NCBI GenBank assembly: GCA_029851945.1
Contig: JARKUZ010000054.1
Span: 1 to 62,816, forward strand
DNA: 62,816 nucleotides
Direction: 5' to 3'
Origin: Terrisporobacter sp.
Lineage (GTDB): Bacteria > Bacillota_A > Clostridia > Peptostreptococcales > Peptostreptococcaceae
The notes under the pieces: model-generated
Told to the model about the DNA's origin: nothing
The model's input: only the letters and a program-made list of their open reading frames with translations
The model's database searches: none
Shown here: positions 45,168-54,148 of the stretch, piece by piece
Layout of the letters: the number at the start of each line of letters is the position of its first letter
How positions within the stretch are numbered: the stretch's first letter is position 1
Program-made: the position numbers and the translations under genes

Positions 45168-45986
45168 ATGAATGAATACCAAAAGAGTATCATACCTCAA
45201 ATAGAATCCTTATATGAAAACTTTACACCTTCTGAAAAAATTGTTGCAGATTTTTTCATACATAATATTGAGGAGGTTGATATATCATCAAAAAATTTAT
45301 CAAAAATACTTTTCGTATCGGAAGCATCTATTTCAAGATTTGCTAAGAAATGTGGTTTTGATGGATACAGAGAATTTTCATTTGTATATAAGCAAAGCTT
45401 TGAAAAAAGTACCCCAAACATAACAGAAAGTTATACAAAGCAAGTTTTGGATACTTATGAAGAGCTTTTAAATAAAAGTTACACTTTAATTAATGAAAAG
45501 CAAATACAAAGAATAGTAAATCTTTTTTCTAGTAAAAAAAGAGTATATATATATGGTAGAGGTAGTTCTGGATTAGTAGCTCAAGAAATGAAGCTTAGAT
45601 TAATGAGATTAGGTGTAAATGTGGAAGCAATATCAGACAGTCATATTATGAAGATGAATTCAGTACTTATGGACGAAGAATGTTTAGTTATTGGTATAAG
45701 TGTCAGTGGTAACACACAAGAGGTAACAAACTCTTTAAAAGTTGCTTATTCAAGAGGGTCAAGTGTAGTATTAATAACATCAAAAAAAGATGAAGATATG
45801 GAATCTTACTGTAATGAGATCTTATATATTGCAGTAAAAGAACACTTAGAAAATGGTAAAGCTATTTCACCTCAATTTCCAGTGCTTGTGATAGTAGATA
45901 TTTTCTATGCTCATTTTCTACAAAGTGATAGACTTAGAAAAGAAGAGTTACACAGTAATACAATTAATGCTCTTTATAATGAATAA
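45168..45986 (+). CDS. RpiR-family transcriptional regulator (NanR-like)
   Basis: A 272-residue regulator: N-terminal HTH_6 domain (about 1-78; FTPSEKIVADFF, LFVSEASISRFAKKCGFDGYREF) and a C-terminal SIS sugar-phosphate binding domain (about 120-255; VYIYGRGSSGLVAQEM, VIGISVSGNTQEV). In Clostridium perfringens an RpiR-type NanR responds to ManNAc-6-P. It closes the nan operon and probably binds the GAAA/TTTC palindromes before nanE. Confidence 0.88.
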   Translation: MNEYQKSIIPQIESLYENFTPSEKIVADFFIHNIEEVDISSKNLSKILFVSEASISRFAKKCGFDGYREFSFVYKQSFEKSTPNITESYTKQVLDTYEELLNKSYTLINEKQIQRIVNLFSSKKRVYIYGRGSSGLVAQEMKLRLMRLGVNVEAISDSHIMKMNSVLMDEECLVIGISVSGNTQEVTNSLKVAYSRGSSVVLITSKKDEDMESYCNEILYIAVKEHLENGKAISPQFPVLVIVDIFYAHFLQSDRLRKEELHSNTINALYNE

Positions 45987-46020
45987 TATAAATAATGAAA
46001 TTTATAAGTATTTAAATAAA

Positions 46021-46056
46021 AAAATAACTATACTATTCATTTAGTATAGTTATTTT
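46021..46056. terminator. Bidirectional terminator between nan and nag operons
   Basis: A perfect 15-bp stem AAAATAACTATACTA / TAGTATAGTTATTTT between convergent genes; A- and T-runs on both sides suit both directions. Confidence 0.85.
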
Positions 46057-46076
46057 CTATTTATAAGTGTTTTAAA

Positions 46077-46853
46077 TTATTTATTTAAAGATCTAATACC
46101 ATCATTAACAACTTCATAGTCATTTTCACTTAAAAGAGTAGCAGCTTCTTTATCAAGTATTATTATCACATCTTGATGGAATTGAAGTATAGAAGATGGT
46201 ACTTCTGGAGTAACTTTACCATGAACTGTATTATATATAGCTTGAGCTTTATTTTTACCATTAGCTAAAAGTAATATTTTTTTACTTTTAAATATAGTAC
46301 CAACACCCATCGTAATAGCTTTTTTAGGAACTTCGTCTAAGTTGTTGAAGAATCTAGCATTAGCTTCTCTTGTAGATTCATCTAAAGTAACAACATGAGT
46401 TCCTTTATCGAAAGTAATAGTAGGTTCATTGAAACCTATATGAGCATTATTTCCTATTCCAAGAACTTGTATATCTATTCCCCCAGCTTCTTCTATCATT
46501 TTATCATATGACACACACTCTTGTTGGATATCATTAGCCATACCATTTGGTATATGTACATTTTCTTTAGATATATCAACGTGATTAAATAGATTTTCAT
46601 TCATGAAATAGTGATAACTTTGGTCATTATCAAAAGGAAGTCTATAGTATTCATCTAAATTAAAAGATTTAACTTTAGCAAAATCTACTAATCCTTCTTC
46701 ATACATTCTTATTAAATTTTTATACATTCCTACTGGAGTACTTCCTGTAGCAAGACCTAATACTGAATTAGGTTTTAAAATTATTTGGCTCCCTATTATT
46801 TGTGCTGCTTTTTTGCTTAATGATTCATAGTTTTCACAAACTATTATTCTCAT
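46077..46853 (-). CDS. nagB: Glucosamine-6-phosphate deaminase
   Basis: A 258-residue enzyme: GLATGSTPVGMYKNLI (phosphate binding), FNLDEYYRL (catalytic Asp), LGIGNNAHIGFNEP with the catalytic His in HIGFNEP, and TMGVGTIFKSKKILLLANG. It turns GlcN-6-P into fructose-6-P and ammonia. It is the last gene of the nagR-nagA-nagB unit. The start at 46853 follows GGAGGG; an in-frame start at 46868 would include the ribosome binding site. Confidence 0.95.
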   Translation of the reverse strand: MRIIVCENYESLSKKAAQIIGSQIILKPNSVLGLATGSTPVGMYKNLIRMYEEGLVDFAKVKSFNLDEYYRLPFDNDQSYHYFMNENLFNHVDISKENVHIPNGMANDIQQECVSYDKMIEEAGGIDIQVLGIGNNAHIGFNEPTITFDKGTHVVTLDESTREANARFFNNLDEVPKKAITMGVGTIFKSKKILLLANGKNKAQAIYNTVHGKVTPEVPSSILQFHQDVIIILDKEAATLLSENDYEVVNDGIRSLNK

Positions 46854-46916
46854 AATATAACCCTCCAATTTTTAATTACATAGTATATTTGTCTATTTAT
46901 CAATATTAAAAAATAA

Positions 46917-48053
46917 CTAGCTTAATTTATTAAAAATTATTTCTCCTTGTGATACAGTCATATAACAGTCCATTTCATCATTAAATATAGCTATATCAGC
47001 ATCTTTATTTATTTCTAGACTACCTTTTCTATCATCCATATTAATTGATTTTGCTGGATTTAGAGAAGCTAAATTTATAGCTTCATTTAAAGATAAATTA
47101 GTTTTTTTCATAAAGTTATATACAGCCTTGTTTAAGTTCAAGACACTTCCTGCTAAATTACCAGCGGCAAGCCTTGCAGCGCCATCTTTAACAAAAACAT
47201 CTTGACCACCAAGATCATATTTTCCATCTGGCATACAACCAGCTCTCATACAGTCAGTTATTAATATTACTTTATCCTTACCTTTATTATTTAATACGAA
47301 TTGGAATAATGCTGGATTTATATGAATATTGTCACAGATTATTTCGCAGTAAACATTACTAGTAAGAGCAGCTCCAACTACACCCATTTCTCGATGATTT
47401 AAAGGCGTCATAGCATTAAATAAATGAGTTATATTAGATGCTCCAAATTTTATGGCTGATATAGCTTCTTCATAAGTGGCATTAGTGTGAGCTATAGATA
47501 AAGTTATATCAGTTTTTTCTTTTACCTCTTTTGTAAAATTAAAATTTTTATCAACTTCAGGAGCATAAGAAATTATTTTGATAATATCAACATAATCTTT
47601 TATGAATGGGAAATTAGGTATTTGTATAAACTCATCGCTTTGAGCGCCTTTATATTTATTATTTATAAAAGGCCCCTCTAAATGAGCACCAAGTACTTGT
47701 GCGCCATTATACTTTATGTTCATAGATTCTCTTATAGTATTTAAAGCTTCATGTATATCTTCTTTTGACATAGTCATTGTTGTAGGTAAAAAAGAAGTAA
47801 CACCATTTTCCTTGATACCATTACCTATAGTTTTTATAGCATCTACAGATTTATCCATAACATCACAATTGCAGCTACCATGTACATGAATATCGATAAG
47901 ACCTGGAGATACATACATACCTTTTGCATCAATAACATCTGCACCTTCAGGTACTTTATCATATAATCCAATTATCTTATCATTGAATACAATTACTTTA
48001 TTTTCTAATATTTCATTTTCTTTTATTATTTTTCCATTAATAATTGCCTTCAT
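46917..48053 (-). CDS. nagA: N-acetylglucosamine-6-phosphate deacetylase
   Basis: A 378-residue amidohydrolase: GLIDIHVHGSCNCDVMD, LGAHLEGPFINN (metal Glu), ITHLFNAMTPL (metal His region) and LITDCMRAGCMPDG with the catalytic Asp. It removes the acetyl group from GlcNAc-6-P, the NanE product. Between nagR and nagB; GGGGGA precedes the ATG. Confidence 0.95.
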   Translation of the reverse strand: MKAIINGKIIKENEILENKVIVFNDKIIGLYDKVPEGADVIDAKGMYVSPGLIDIHVHGSCNCDVMDKSVDAIKTIGNGIKENGVTSFLPTTMTMSKEDIHEALNTIRESMNIKYNGAQVLGAHLEGPFINNKYKGAQSDEFIQIPNFPFIKDYVDIIKIISYAPEVDKNFNFTKEVKEKTDITLSIAHTNATYEEAISAIKFGASNITHLFNAMTPLNHREMGVVGAALTSNVYCEIICDNIHINPALFQFVLNNKGKDKVILITDCMRAGCMPDGKYDLGGQDVFVKDGAARLAAGNLAGSVLNLNKAVYNFMKKTNLSLNEAINLASLNPAKSINMDDRKGSLEINKDADIAIFNDEMDCYMTVSQGEIIFNKLS

Positions 48054-48070
48054 AAATCCCCCTTAAAATT

Positions 48071-48811
48071 TTAATCTTCGTTAAGAATAATTTCATACTG
48101 ATGTTTGTCAGTAAGGAATAGAGAACTAGTATATTCTAAAACTTCTTCATTATTTGTAAACACAACTCTGTCAATTTTTAATGCAAGAGAATTTACCTCT
48201 GTATTTAAAAGTTTTGACTGAGATTTATTAAGTATTATAGGATTAATAACTTGCCTAGCTTTTTGTGTTTTATGAAGATACTTTTCTCTAAATAACTTAT
48301 ATATAGAATTTTCTTTAATTAATTCTTCTGTTAGGTCGGAACACATATATTCTGGTATATATATTTTTTCTAGAATAGTAGGTTCATTTTCGATGTATCT
48401 AACTCTTTCTATTTCATACACAAAAGAGCTATTATATTCTAATTGTAAATACTCCATAATTTTTTCATCTACGTCTTTATGTAACTTAAATTTTAAAATT
48501 TTATTTTTTACTTTAAGTTTTTTATCTTGAGCTATTTCTGTAAAACCATGCATTTTTTCATAAGTAAGTTTTTGCTTTTTATAAGATACGAAAGTTCCTC
48601 TACCTTGTCTTCTTTCTAGAAGACCTTGATTGACTAAGTTGATAATAGCTTTATTTACAGTCATTCTACTTATATTTTGTATTTTACAAAGTTCTCTTTC
48701 AGACATGAGATAATGTCCCTCTTGCAATTCATTATTATTAATCATTTCTTTAATAATTTCAGAAAGTTGAAGATGAAGAGGAGTTTTCGAGTTTTTATCT
48801 ACTAATTTCAT
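48071..48811 (-). CDS. GntR/HutC-family regulator of amino-sugar use (NagR/YvoA-like)
   Basis: A 246-residue regulator with N-terminal GntR winged helix (about 8-75; ISRMTVNKAIINLVNQGLLERRQGRGTFV) and a C-terminal UTRA ligand domain. NagR/DasR members bind GlcN-6-P or GlcNAc-6-P and recognise dre sites, which are present just before this gene. It leads the nagR-nagA-nagB operon and probably represses it. Confidence 0.9.
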   Translation of the reverse strand: MKLVDKNSKTPLHLQLSEIIKEMINNNELQEGHYLMSERELCKIQNISRMTVNKAIINLVNQGLLERRQGRGTFVSYKKQKLTYEKMHGFTEIAQDKKLKVKNKILKFKLHKDVDEKIMEYLQLEYNSSFVYEIERVRYIENEPTILEKIYIPEYMCSDLTEELIKENSIYKLFREKYLHKTQKARQVINPIILNKSQSKLLNTEVNSLALKIDRVVFTNNEEVLEYTSSLFLTDKHQYEIILNED

Positions 48812-48826
48812 TTTAATCCTTTCTGT

Positions 48827-48853
48827 GGTATATACCTATTGGTATATACCAAT
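48827..48853. promoter_or_regulatory. Tandem dre-like NagR operators
   Basis: Two GGTATATACC palindromes, 48827-48836 and 48841-48850; the second extends to a perfect 16-bp ATTGGTATATACCAAT. The centre matches the dre consensus of the YvoA/DasR family. They lie just inside the transcript start of the nag operon. Confidence 0.85.
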
Positions 48854-48864
48854 CTTATAATTTA

Positions 48865-48893
48865 ATTATAGTTGAAACTGTTTGCTGGGTCAA
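48865..48893 (-). promoter_or_regulatory. Promoter of the nagR-nagA-nagB operon
   Basis: On the minus strand, TTGACC (48893-48888), a 17-base spacer and TATAAT (48870-48865). The predicted start near 48858 is a few bases before the dre sites. Confidence 0.85.
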
Positions 48894-49027
48894 TATAATA
48901 TTTTTTAATTTATTGTAAATTTATTTTTATATAAATTAATTATGAAAATACGTAATAAAAGAAATAATATATTTTAGTAAATTATTGTTAATAATAAATA
49001 ATATTACATGTAGAAAGGAAATTAGTT

Positions 49028-50554
49028 ATGAATAAATCATATTGGATATTATCCTCTAAAAAGGATGATTATAAGAGTTTAAAAAATGATATTAATTCAG
49101 ATTGTTTAATTGTCGGTGCTGGAATTTCTGGGCTTACTACTGCTTACTTATTGTCTAAAGAAAATAAAAAAGTAGTAGTTGTGGATGCTGATAAAGTTGG
49201 ATATGGTGCATCAGGAAGAAATACAGGGAAAGTTACTAGTCAACATGGGTTAATATATGATTCTATTAAAAAAAGATATTCATCAGAGAAGGCTAAATTA
49301 TATTATGAAGCAAATGAAGAAGGATTAAATTTAGTTCAAAATATTATAAAAGAATATAACATTAATTGTAATTTTAAATTAGTTCCAAGCTTTATATATA
49401 CACAAGAAGATGAATACGTTGAGCAGCTAAAAAAAGAATATGAAACTTGTAAAGAACTAAACATACCATGTGAATATTATGATAAGATAAAAGGGATTCC
49501 GTTGGAGACAAAAGGTGCTCTTTGTTTTAAAAATCAAGGACAATTTAATCCTAAAAAATATGTAGATGCTTTAGCAAAACTAAATATAGATATGGGTGTA
49601 GAAATATATGAAAATACTCCAGTTGTAGATGTGGAAGTTGGAAAAGAGTGTAAGGTAAAATGTGCTAATGGTAGTATTATTACTACAAAAAACTTAATTC
49701 TAGCTTCATGTAATGCATGGTATGACGGTCTAATGCTTTATTTTTCAAAAGAAGAAGCATCAAGATCTTATTTACTATGTTCCAAGTTAAAAGAAGATAT
49801 ATTAGATGGAAACTATATTAATGTAGAACAACCTGTAAGAACTTTTAGAACTTGTTATGATGACGATGGAGAAAAGTATATCATAGCAGGTGGACAAGAT
49901 CATAAGACGGGGAAATGTAATAATGAAATGGAAAATTATAAAATTATAACTGATTTTACTAAGAAGAACTTTGTAACAGGAGAAATTATAAGTAAATGGT
50001 CAACACAAGATTATATATCTTTTGATAATATTCCATATATGGGTAAAATAAATATGAAAGAAGATAATGTCTATATAATAACAGGAACAAGTAAGTGGGG
50101 ATTAAGTAATTCTAGTGTAGGTGCAATTGTAATAAAAGATTTAATTGTAAAAGGTTCATCAAAATATGAAGATTTGTTCAACCCAAGTAGATTAAAAAGT
50201 TATCTTAATGGTAGATTTATAGGAGAAAATCTAGAAGTCGTATATGACTATATAAAGGGTAAATTAATTTCAGGTAGTAGTGATTTACCTAAAAATAATG
50301 AAGGTAAAATAGTGAATCTTTATGGAAAAAGATATGGAGCTTATAGAGATAAAGATGGAGAGCTTTTTATTGTTGATATAACTTGTACACATTTGGGTTG
50401 TGAACTTAGATTTAACAGTGCAGAAAATAGTTGGGATTGCCCATGTCATGGATCAAGATTTGACTATAAAGGAAATATTTTAAACGGTCCTGCTTTGAAA
50501 CCTTTAAAATGTTATGGAGAAGGCAAAAATGATATTAATCCTAAACTTATATGA
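49028..50554 (+). CDS. FAD-dependent oxidoreductase with C-terminal Rieske domain (YhfW-like)
   Basis: A 508-residue protein. The N-terminal ~390 residues are a DadA/DAO-type flavoprotein (FAD-binding CLIVGAGISGLTTAYLL, then VVVDADKVGYGASGRNTG). The C-terminal ~80 residues form a Rieske [2Fe-2S] site: CTHLGCELRF and CPCHGSRFDYKG. The layout matches B. subtilis YhfW, of unknown substrate. The flavin may pass electrons to the Rieske centre. Its TGA stop overlaps the ATG of the next gene (ATGA). Confidence 0.88.
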   Translation: MNKSYWILSSKKDDYKSLKNDINSDCLIVGAGISGLTTAYLLSKENKKVVVVDADKVGYGASGRNTGKVTSQHGLIYDSIKKRYSSEKAKLYYEANEEGLNLVQNIIKEYNINCNFKLVPSFIYTQEDEYVEQLKKEYETCKELNIPCEYYDKIKGIPLETKGALCFKNQGQFNPKKYVDALAKLNIDMGVEIYENTPVVDVEVGKECKVKCANGSIITTKNLILASCNAWYDGLMLYFSKEEASRSYLLCSKLKEDILDGNYINVEQPVRTFRTCYDDDGEKYIIAGGQDHKTGKCNNEMENYKIITDFTKKNFVTGEIISKWSTQDYISFDNIPYMGKINMKEDNVYIITGTSKWGLSNSSVGAIVIKDLIVKGSSKYEDLFNPSRLKSYLNGRFIGENLEVVYDYIKGKLISGSSDLPKNNEGKIVNLYGKRYGAYRDKDGELFIVDITCTHLGCELRFNSAENSWDCPCHGSRFDYKGNILNGPALKPLKCYGEGKNDINPKLI

Positions 50555-51132
50555 TAGATATAATGAAGAATAAAATGAAAAAAATAAATATATTAAAAAT
50601 TTTGAATATACTATTGTATATTTTTTATATGTTTTCCGTAGGATTTTTTATAGTCAAAGGCAAATATAACTATTCTTTAATTTGTACAGGATGTATAATA
50701 GGAACATTTTTTCTTAGATTGGGAAATAAGAAATATGGTTATTTATTTAATGACTTATTAATAATAATACTTGATTTATTTATTATGTTTTCTTTGGTGT
50801 TAGGTACTTCTTATGGGTTATATAAAATTAATCATTATGATGATTTTTTACATATATGGTCAGGATTTATTGCAAGCGCTGTAGCTTTTGTTATCATTAA
50901 TGTTTTTACAGAAAAAGAAGATAGAAAATATTTGAAAAAGGCTTTTTTATTTATTTTCATTTTTATGTTTAGTATGGCTGTAGCTAGTTTATGGGAAATA
51001 CTTGAGTTTACTATAGATCAAATTTGGGCAATAAATTGTCAGGCTGGTGGCTTAAATGACAGTATGATTGACATGATAGATAGTTTAATAGGAACAATAA
51101 TTATTTCCCCATTTTTAATTAGAAGATTGTAA
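50551..51132 (+). CDS. Polytopic membrane protein of the YjdF/DUF2238-like type
   Basis: A 193-residue protein with about six helices. Conserved polar positions HYDDFLHIWSGF, WEILEFTID and LNDSMIDMIDSLIG inside membrane segments resemble the YjdF/DUF2238 family. Function unknown. It is translationally coupled to the Rieske oxidoreductase gene, so it may be its membrane partner (inference). Confidence 0.75.
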   Translation: MIDIMKNKMKKINILKILNILLYIFYMFSVGFFIVKGKYNYSLICTGCIIGTFFLRLGNKKYGYLFNDLLIIILDLFIMFSLVLGTSYGLYKINHYDDFLHIWSGFIASAVAFVIINVFTEKEDRKYLKKAFLFIFIFMFSMAVASLWEILEFTIDQIWAINCQAGGLNDSMIDMIDSLIGTIIISPFLIRRL

Positions 51133-51238
51133 TTTAAGTATAAAATTCATAAAAAGTTCATATTACTTTCTATTAGTGTTCACACAAAAAAAATTAAATG
51201 TTATAAAATATATATATAATAAAATTAGGAGGAAAGGT

Positions 51239-52411
51239 ATGTCCCAAGATAAAAATAGTAAGGAAAATAAAAATAAAGACTTAAATGGTAAAGTAGAAGA
51301 CATTGAAACAAAGCAAAATACTGACAATATTATTGAAGATATCTCAAAAAAAGAAGAAATTAAAAAAGACTCAAAAGGTAAAGTAAAAGAAGAAAAAAAG
51401 AAGGTTAATTTTAAATCGTATTTTGCTAAAAATAAGGCAAAAAAGATATTAACTATTAGTTTAATTGCAATTATAGGATTAGGTATAGGGTTTTATATAG
51501 GAAAAGATGTAGGAAGAAGTCTTCCTGCAAATCATAAATATTATTCAAAGTCAGAAGTATTAGCTACTGTTGATAATGTAAAAATAACAGGAGAGGATTT
51601 TAGAAAAAGAATGGAACCATATTTTTACTACCAAGGTCTAAAAAAACTATCTGATGAAGAAATTGAATCGTACGAGGCAAATACCATAAATTATATGACT
51701 AATTTAGAGGCTTTATATAAAGCTGGTAAAGAAGAGGATATAGAGATAACTGATGAAGACTTGGAATTAAATTATACGAATATGATGAGTTCAATTACTT
51801 CTTATTTTAATCTAACTGAAGAAGAATTTTTAAAGAAGTTTGATTTAACATCAGATTATATTAAAAATAGCTTAGAAAAAGAAATGATAGCTACTGAATA
51901 TTTAACTGAAAATAGTGAAGTTACTGAAAAAGAAGCCAAAAACTATTATAATAAAAACAAAGAAGATTTCTTTGAAATAAGTGCCTCTCATATTTTAATT
52001 AGTAATACAGATGAAAATGGAGAGTATGTCAGTAATGAAAAGAAAAAAGAAAATAAAGAATTAGCTGAGAAGATATTAAAAAGAGTACAAAAGGGAGAAA
52101 GTATAGACGATTTAGCTTTAGAGTACTCTGATGACACTAATACTGCAAGTAATGGAGGCGATTTAGGATTTTTCTCTAAAGGTGAAATGAATGAAAACTT
52201 CGAAGAAGCATCATTTTCTCTTAAGGTAGGAGAGGTCTATTCAAAAGTTGTTGAAACACCATATGGTTATCATATTATTAAAAAGACTGGTGAGCAATAT
52301 ACAAATTTTGATGATGTTAAAGAAAGTCTAATTGAATCTTTAACAAGTGACAAACAAAGTAATCTTTTACAAGATGCTCTTGATAAATACAATGTAAAAG
52401 TTAATATGTAA
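51239..52411 (+). CDS. Membrane-anchored PrsA-like peptidyl-prolyl isomerase (parvulin)
   Basis: A 390-residue protein. An unusually long charged cytoplasmic N-terminus (about 1-75) leads to one membrane helix (about 77-100; ILTISLIAIIGLGIGFYIG), then a SurA/PrsA-like chaperone region and a PpiC parvulin domain (about 255-360; SASHILISN, GGDLGFFSKGEM, TPYGYHIIKKTG). It helps exported proteins fold outside the membrane. There is no lipobox, unlike classic PrsA. ATG 51239 has AGGAGGAAAGG before it; a longer frame upstream lacks a ribosome binding site. Confidence 0.88.
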   Translation: MSQDKNSKENKNKDLNGKVEDIETKQNTDNIIEDISKKEEIKKDSKGKVKEEKKKVNFKSYFAKNKAKKILTISLIAIIGLGIGFYIGKDVGRSLPANHKYYSKSEVLATVDNVKITGEDFRKRMEPYFYYQGLKKLSDEEIESYEANTINYMTNLEALYKAGKEEDIEITDEDLELNYTNMMSSITSYFNLTEEEFLKKFDLTSDYIKNSLEKEMIATEYLTENSEVTEKEAKNYYNKNKEDFFEISASHILISNTDENGEYVSNEKKKENKELAEKILKRVQKGESIDDLALEYSDDTNTASNGGDLGFFSKGEMNENFEEASFSLKVGEVYSKVVETPYGYHIIKKTGEQYTNFDDVKESLIESLTSDKQSNLLQDALDKYNVKVNM

Positions 52412-52422
52412 GATTTTTAAGC

Positions 52423-52456
52423 AAAAGCTCCTTTTAGTCATAAAAAGGAGCTTTTA
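52423..52456 (+). terminator. Rho-independent terminator
   Basis: AAAAGCTCCTTTT / AAAAGGAGCTTTT perfect 13-bp stem. Confidence 0.85.
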
Positions 52457-52517
52457 TAAATTGATTAATTTCCATAAATTTGGTATGATGATTGTATTAT
52501 AAAGGGGGGATAAATAT

Positions 52518-52862
52518 ATGATAATTAAAAAATCACAAATAAAAACAGATGAATCTAATCTTAAAGACGGAAAAGGGATGGTAAAAAGAAAGTTTTTAGT
52601 TGAAAGTGATAATTTAAGAGGTAAGGCAAAGTTATTTTCTAGAATTACAATACCACCTGGAAATTCTATAGGTATGCATGATCACACAGATGACTTTGAA
52701 ATTTACTATATATTAAAAGGTAAAGGACAGGTACTTGATAATGGTGAATTAGTAGAAGTTACTGATGGTGATATAGTATATACTGCAGATGGAAATAGTC
52801 ACTATATTGAAAATATAGGTGATGAAGAATTAGATTTTATTGCAGTAGTAATAAATGAGTAA
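52518..52862 (+). CDS. Small cupin-domain protein
   Basis: A 114-residue single-domain cupin: IPPGNSIGMHDHTDDFEIYYILKGKG holds the HxH and Glu metal ligands, and a second motif (GDIVYTADGNSHYIEN) gives the last His. Many such proteins bind a metal and a small ligand; the role is unknown. AAAGGGGGGA precedes the ATG. It is a single-gene unit. Confidence 0.88.
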   Translation: MIIKKSQIKTDESNLKDGKGMVKRKFLVESDNLRGKAKLFSRITIPPGNSIGMHDHTDDFEIYYILKGKGQVLDNGELVEVTDGDIVYTADGNSHYIENIGDEELDFIAVVINE

Positions 52863-52866
52863 ACTG

Positions 52867-52896
52867 AGGCTCTAGGTTTAATCCTAGAGCTTTTTA
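52867..52896 (+). terminator. Rho-independent terminator
   Basis: GCTCTAGG / CCTAGAGC stem with T5. Confidence 0.85.
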
Positions 52897-53055
52897 TCGG
52901 AAAAGAATAATCACTCCTTTTTAGATATTTTTGTCTAAATGTGATAAAATTTTATTATCATATATTAAAGTATTTTAAAGTTTAAATATACATTTTAAAA
53001 AAAAATGTTATAATAGTAACTAGTGTTATTTTTAATATAATAATGGAGGATTTAA

Positions 53056-54111
53056 ATGAGCAATACGAAATCACAAATAAAAGAAATAATTATCGATTTC
53101 TCAAAAGAAAATTTAAGTGAAGAATATAAACAAAAGAGTATCGAAATATTAGACAGACTAGAAGAGGCAAATGAAGAAATATTAACTACTTCAAGAACAG
53201 ATATTTGGGCGGCTTCAATATTAAATATAGTTTTAGACATGAATGGTGTATTTAACAAAAAACATCCTATGTATATGACTAAGAAAGATTTCTCACAAAA
53301 AATAGGTGTTTCAGCAGGGACGATAAAAAACAAAGCTGATGCAGTAAAAGAAAACTTAAATATAGTTGAAAATGATGAAAGAGTAATAATATCTTCTATA
53401 CAAGAATCGACTAAAGTAGTAGAAGTAAAAGAAGAAGCTAAAGCATCAACAAAAAAAGAAGTTGTTGCAGAGATTAAGGACGAAAAAGAATCTATGTATC
53501 AAAACTTCATGAAGCTAGCTCATGAATCTAATGAGTATAAAGAAAAAGTTGAATATTTTGAACAAGCTATAAAAGTTGCGGTAGATATGATTGGAAATAA
53601 TAGTGAAGTTATATATTGGGAAGATAAAATAACTAGACCATATATGATAGCATTACAAGACTTAGGAAATTTATGTTTAGAAAATAATGAAGAGAATTCT
53701 GCTAAAAAAGTTTATGAATTATTATTAAACTTAAATCCATTAGATAATCAAGGCATAAGATATAAATTAATAAACATACTTATAAAAAATAATTCAAGAA
53801 AAGAAATAAATGAGTTGTTTGCAAGATATAAAGAAGATCAATCTGCAACATGGTTATATAGTAAAGTTTTATACTACTATAAAAACAATAACATATTCAT
53901 GGCAAAAGATGCTTTAAAAGAAGCTGTGAAACGTAATAAATATATAGCATTAAAATTAATAAAATGGACGGCATTTATGCAAATGTCAGGAGTTTATATA
54001 AACCCAACACTTTTCGATGAAGCAAACTTCTATTGTGAAGAATCAATTGATTTATGGAAAAGTACAAAAGGTTCAATAGACTGGTTATTAAAAAATGTAT
54101 TAAAAAAATAG
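53056..54111 (+). CDS. DUF6398-like N-terminal domain plus TPR-like repeats
   Basis: A 351-residue protein. Residues ~15-100 (EILDRLEEAN, TDIWAASILNIVLD, FSQKIGVSAGTIKNKADAVKENL) look like a small helical domain with an HTH-like segment, close to DUF6398. A charged Lys/Glu linker and ~200 residues of TPR-like helices follow. It may be a scaffold or regulator; no DNA target or partner is evident. GGAGG precedes the ATG. Confidence 0.7.
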   Translation: MSNTKSQIKEIIIDFSKENLSEEYKQKSIEILDRLEEANEEILTTSRTDIWAASILNIVLDMNGVFNKKHPMYMTKKDFSQKIGVSAGTIKNKADAVKENLNIVENDERVIISSIQESTKVVEVKEEAKASTKKEVVAEIKDEKESMYQNFMKLAHESNEYKEKVEYFEQAIKVAVDMIGNNSEVIYWEDKITRPYMIALQDLGNLCLENNEENSAKKVYELLLNLNPLDNQGIRYKLINILIKNNSRKEINELFARYKEDQSATWLYSKVLYYYKNNNIFMAKDALKEAVKRNKYIALKLIKWTAFMQMSGVYINPTLFDEANFYCEESIDLWKSTKGSIDWLLKNVLKK

Positions 54112-54135
54112 GCTGTAATAATACAGCCTTTTTAT
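54110..54135 (+). terminator. Rho-independent terminator
   Basis: AGGCTGTA / TACAGCCT stem with T-run; it begins inside the stop codon of the TPR gene. Confidence 0.85.
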
Positions 54136-54148
54136 ATGTAATAAATTT

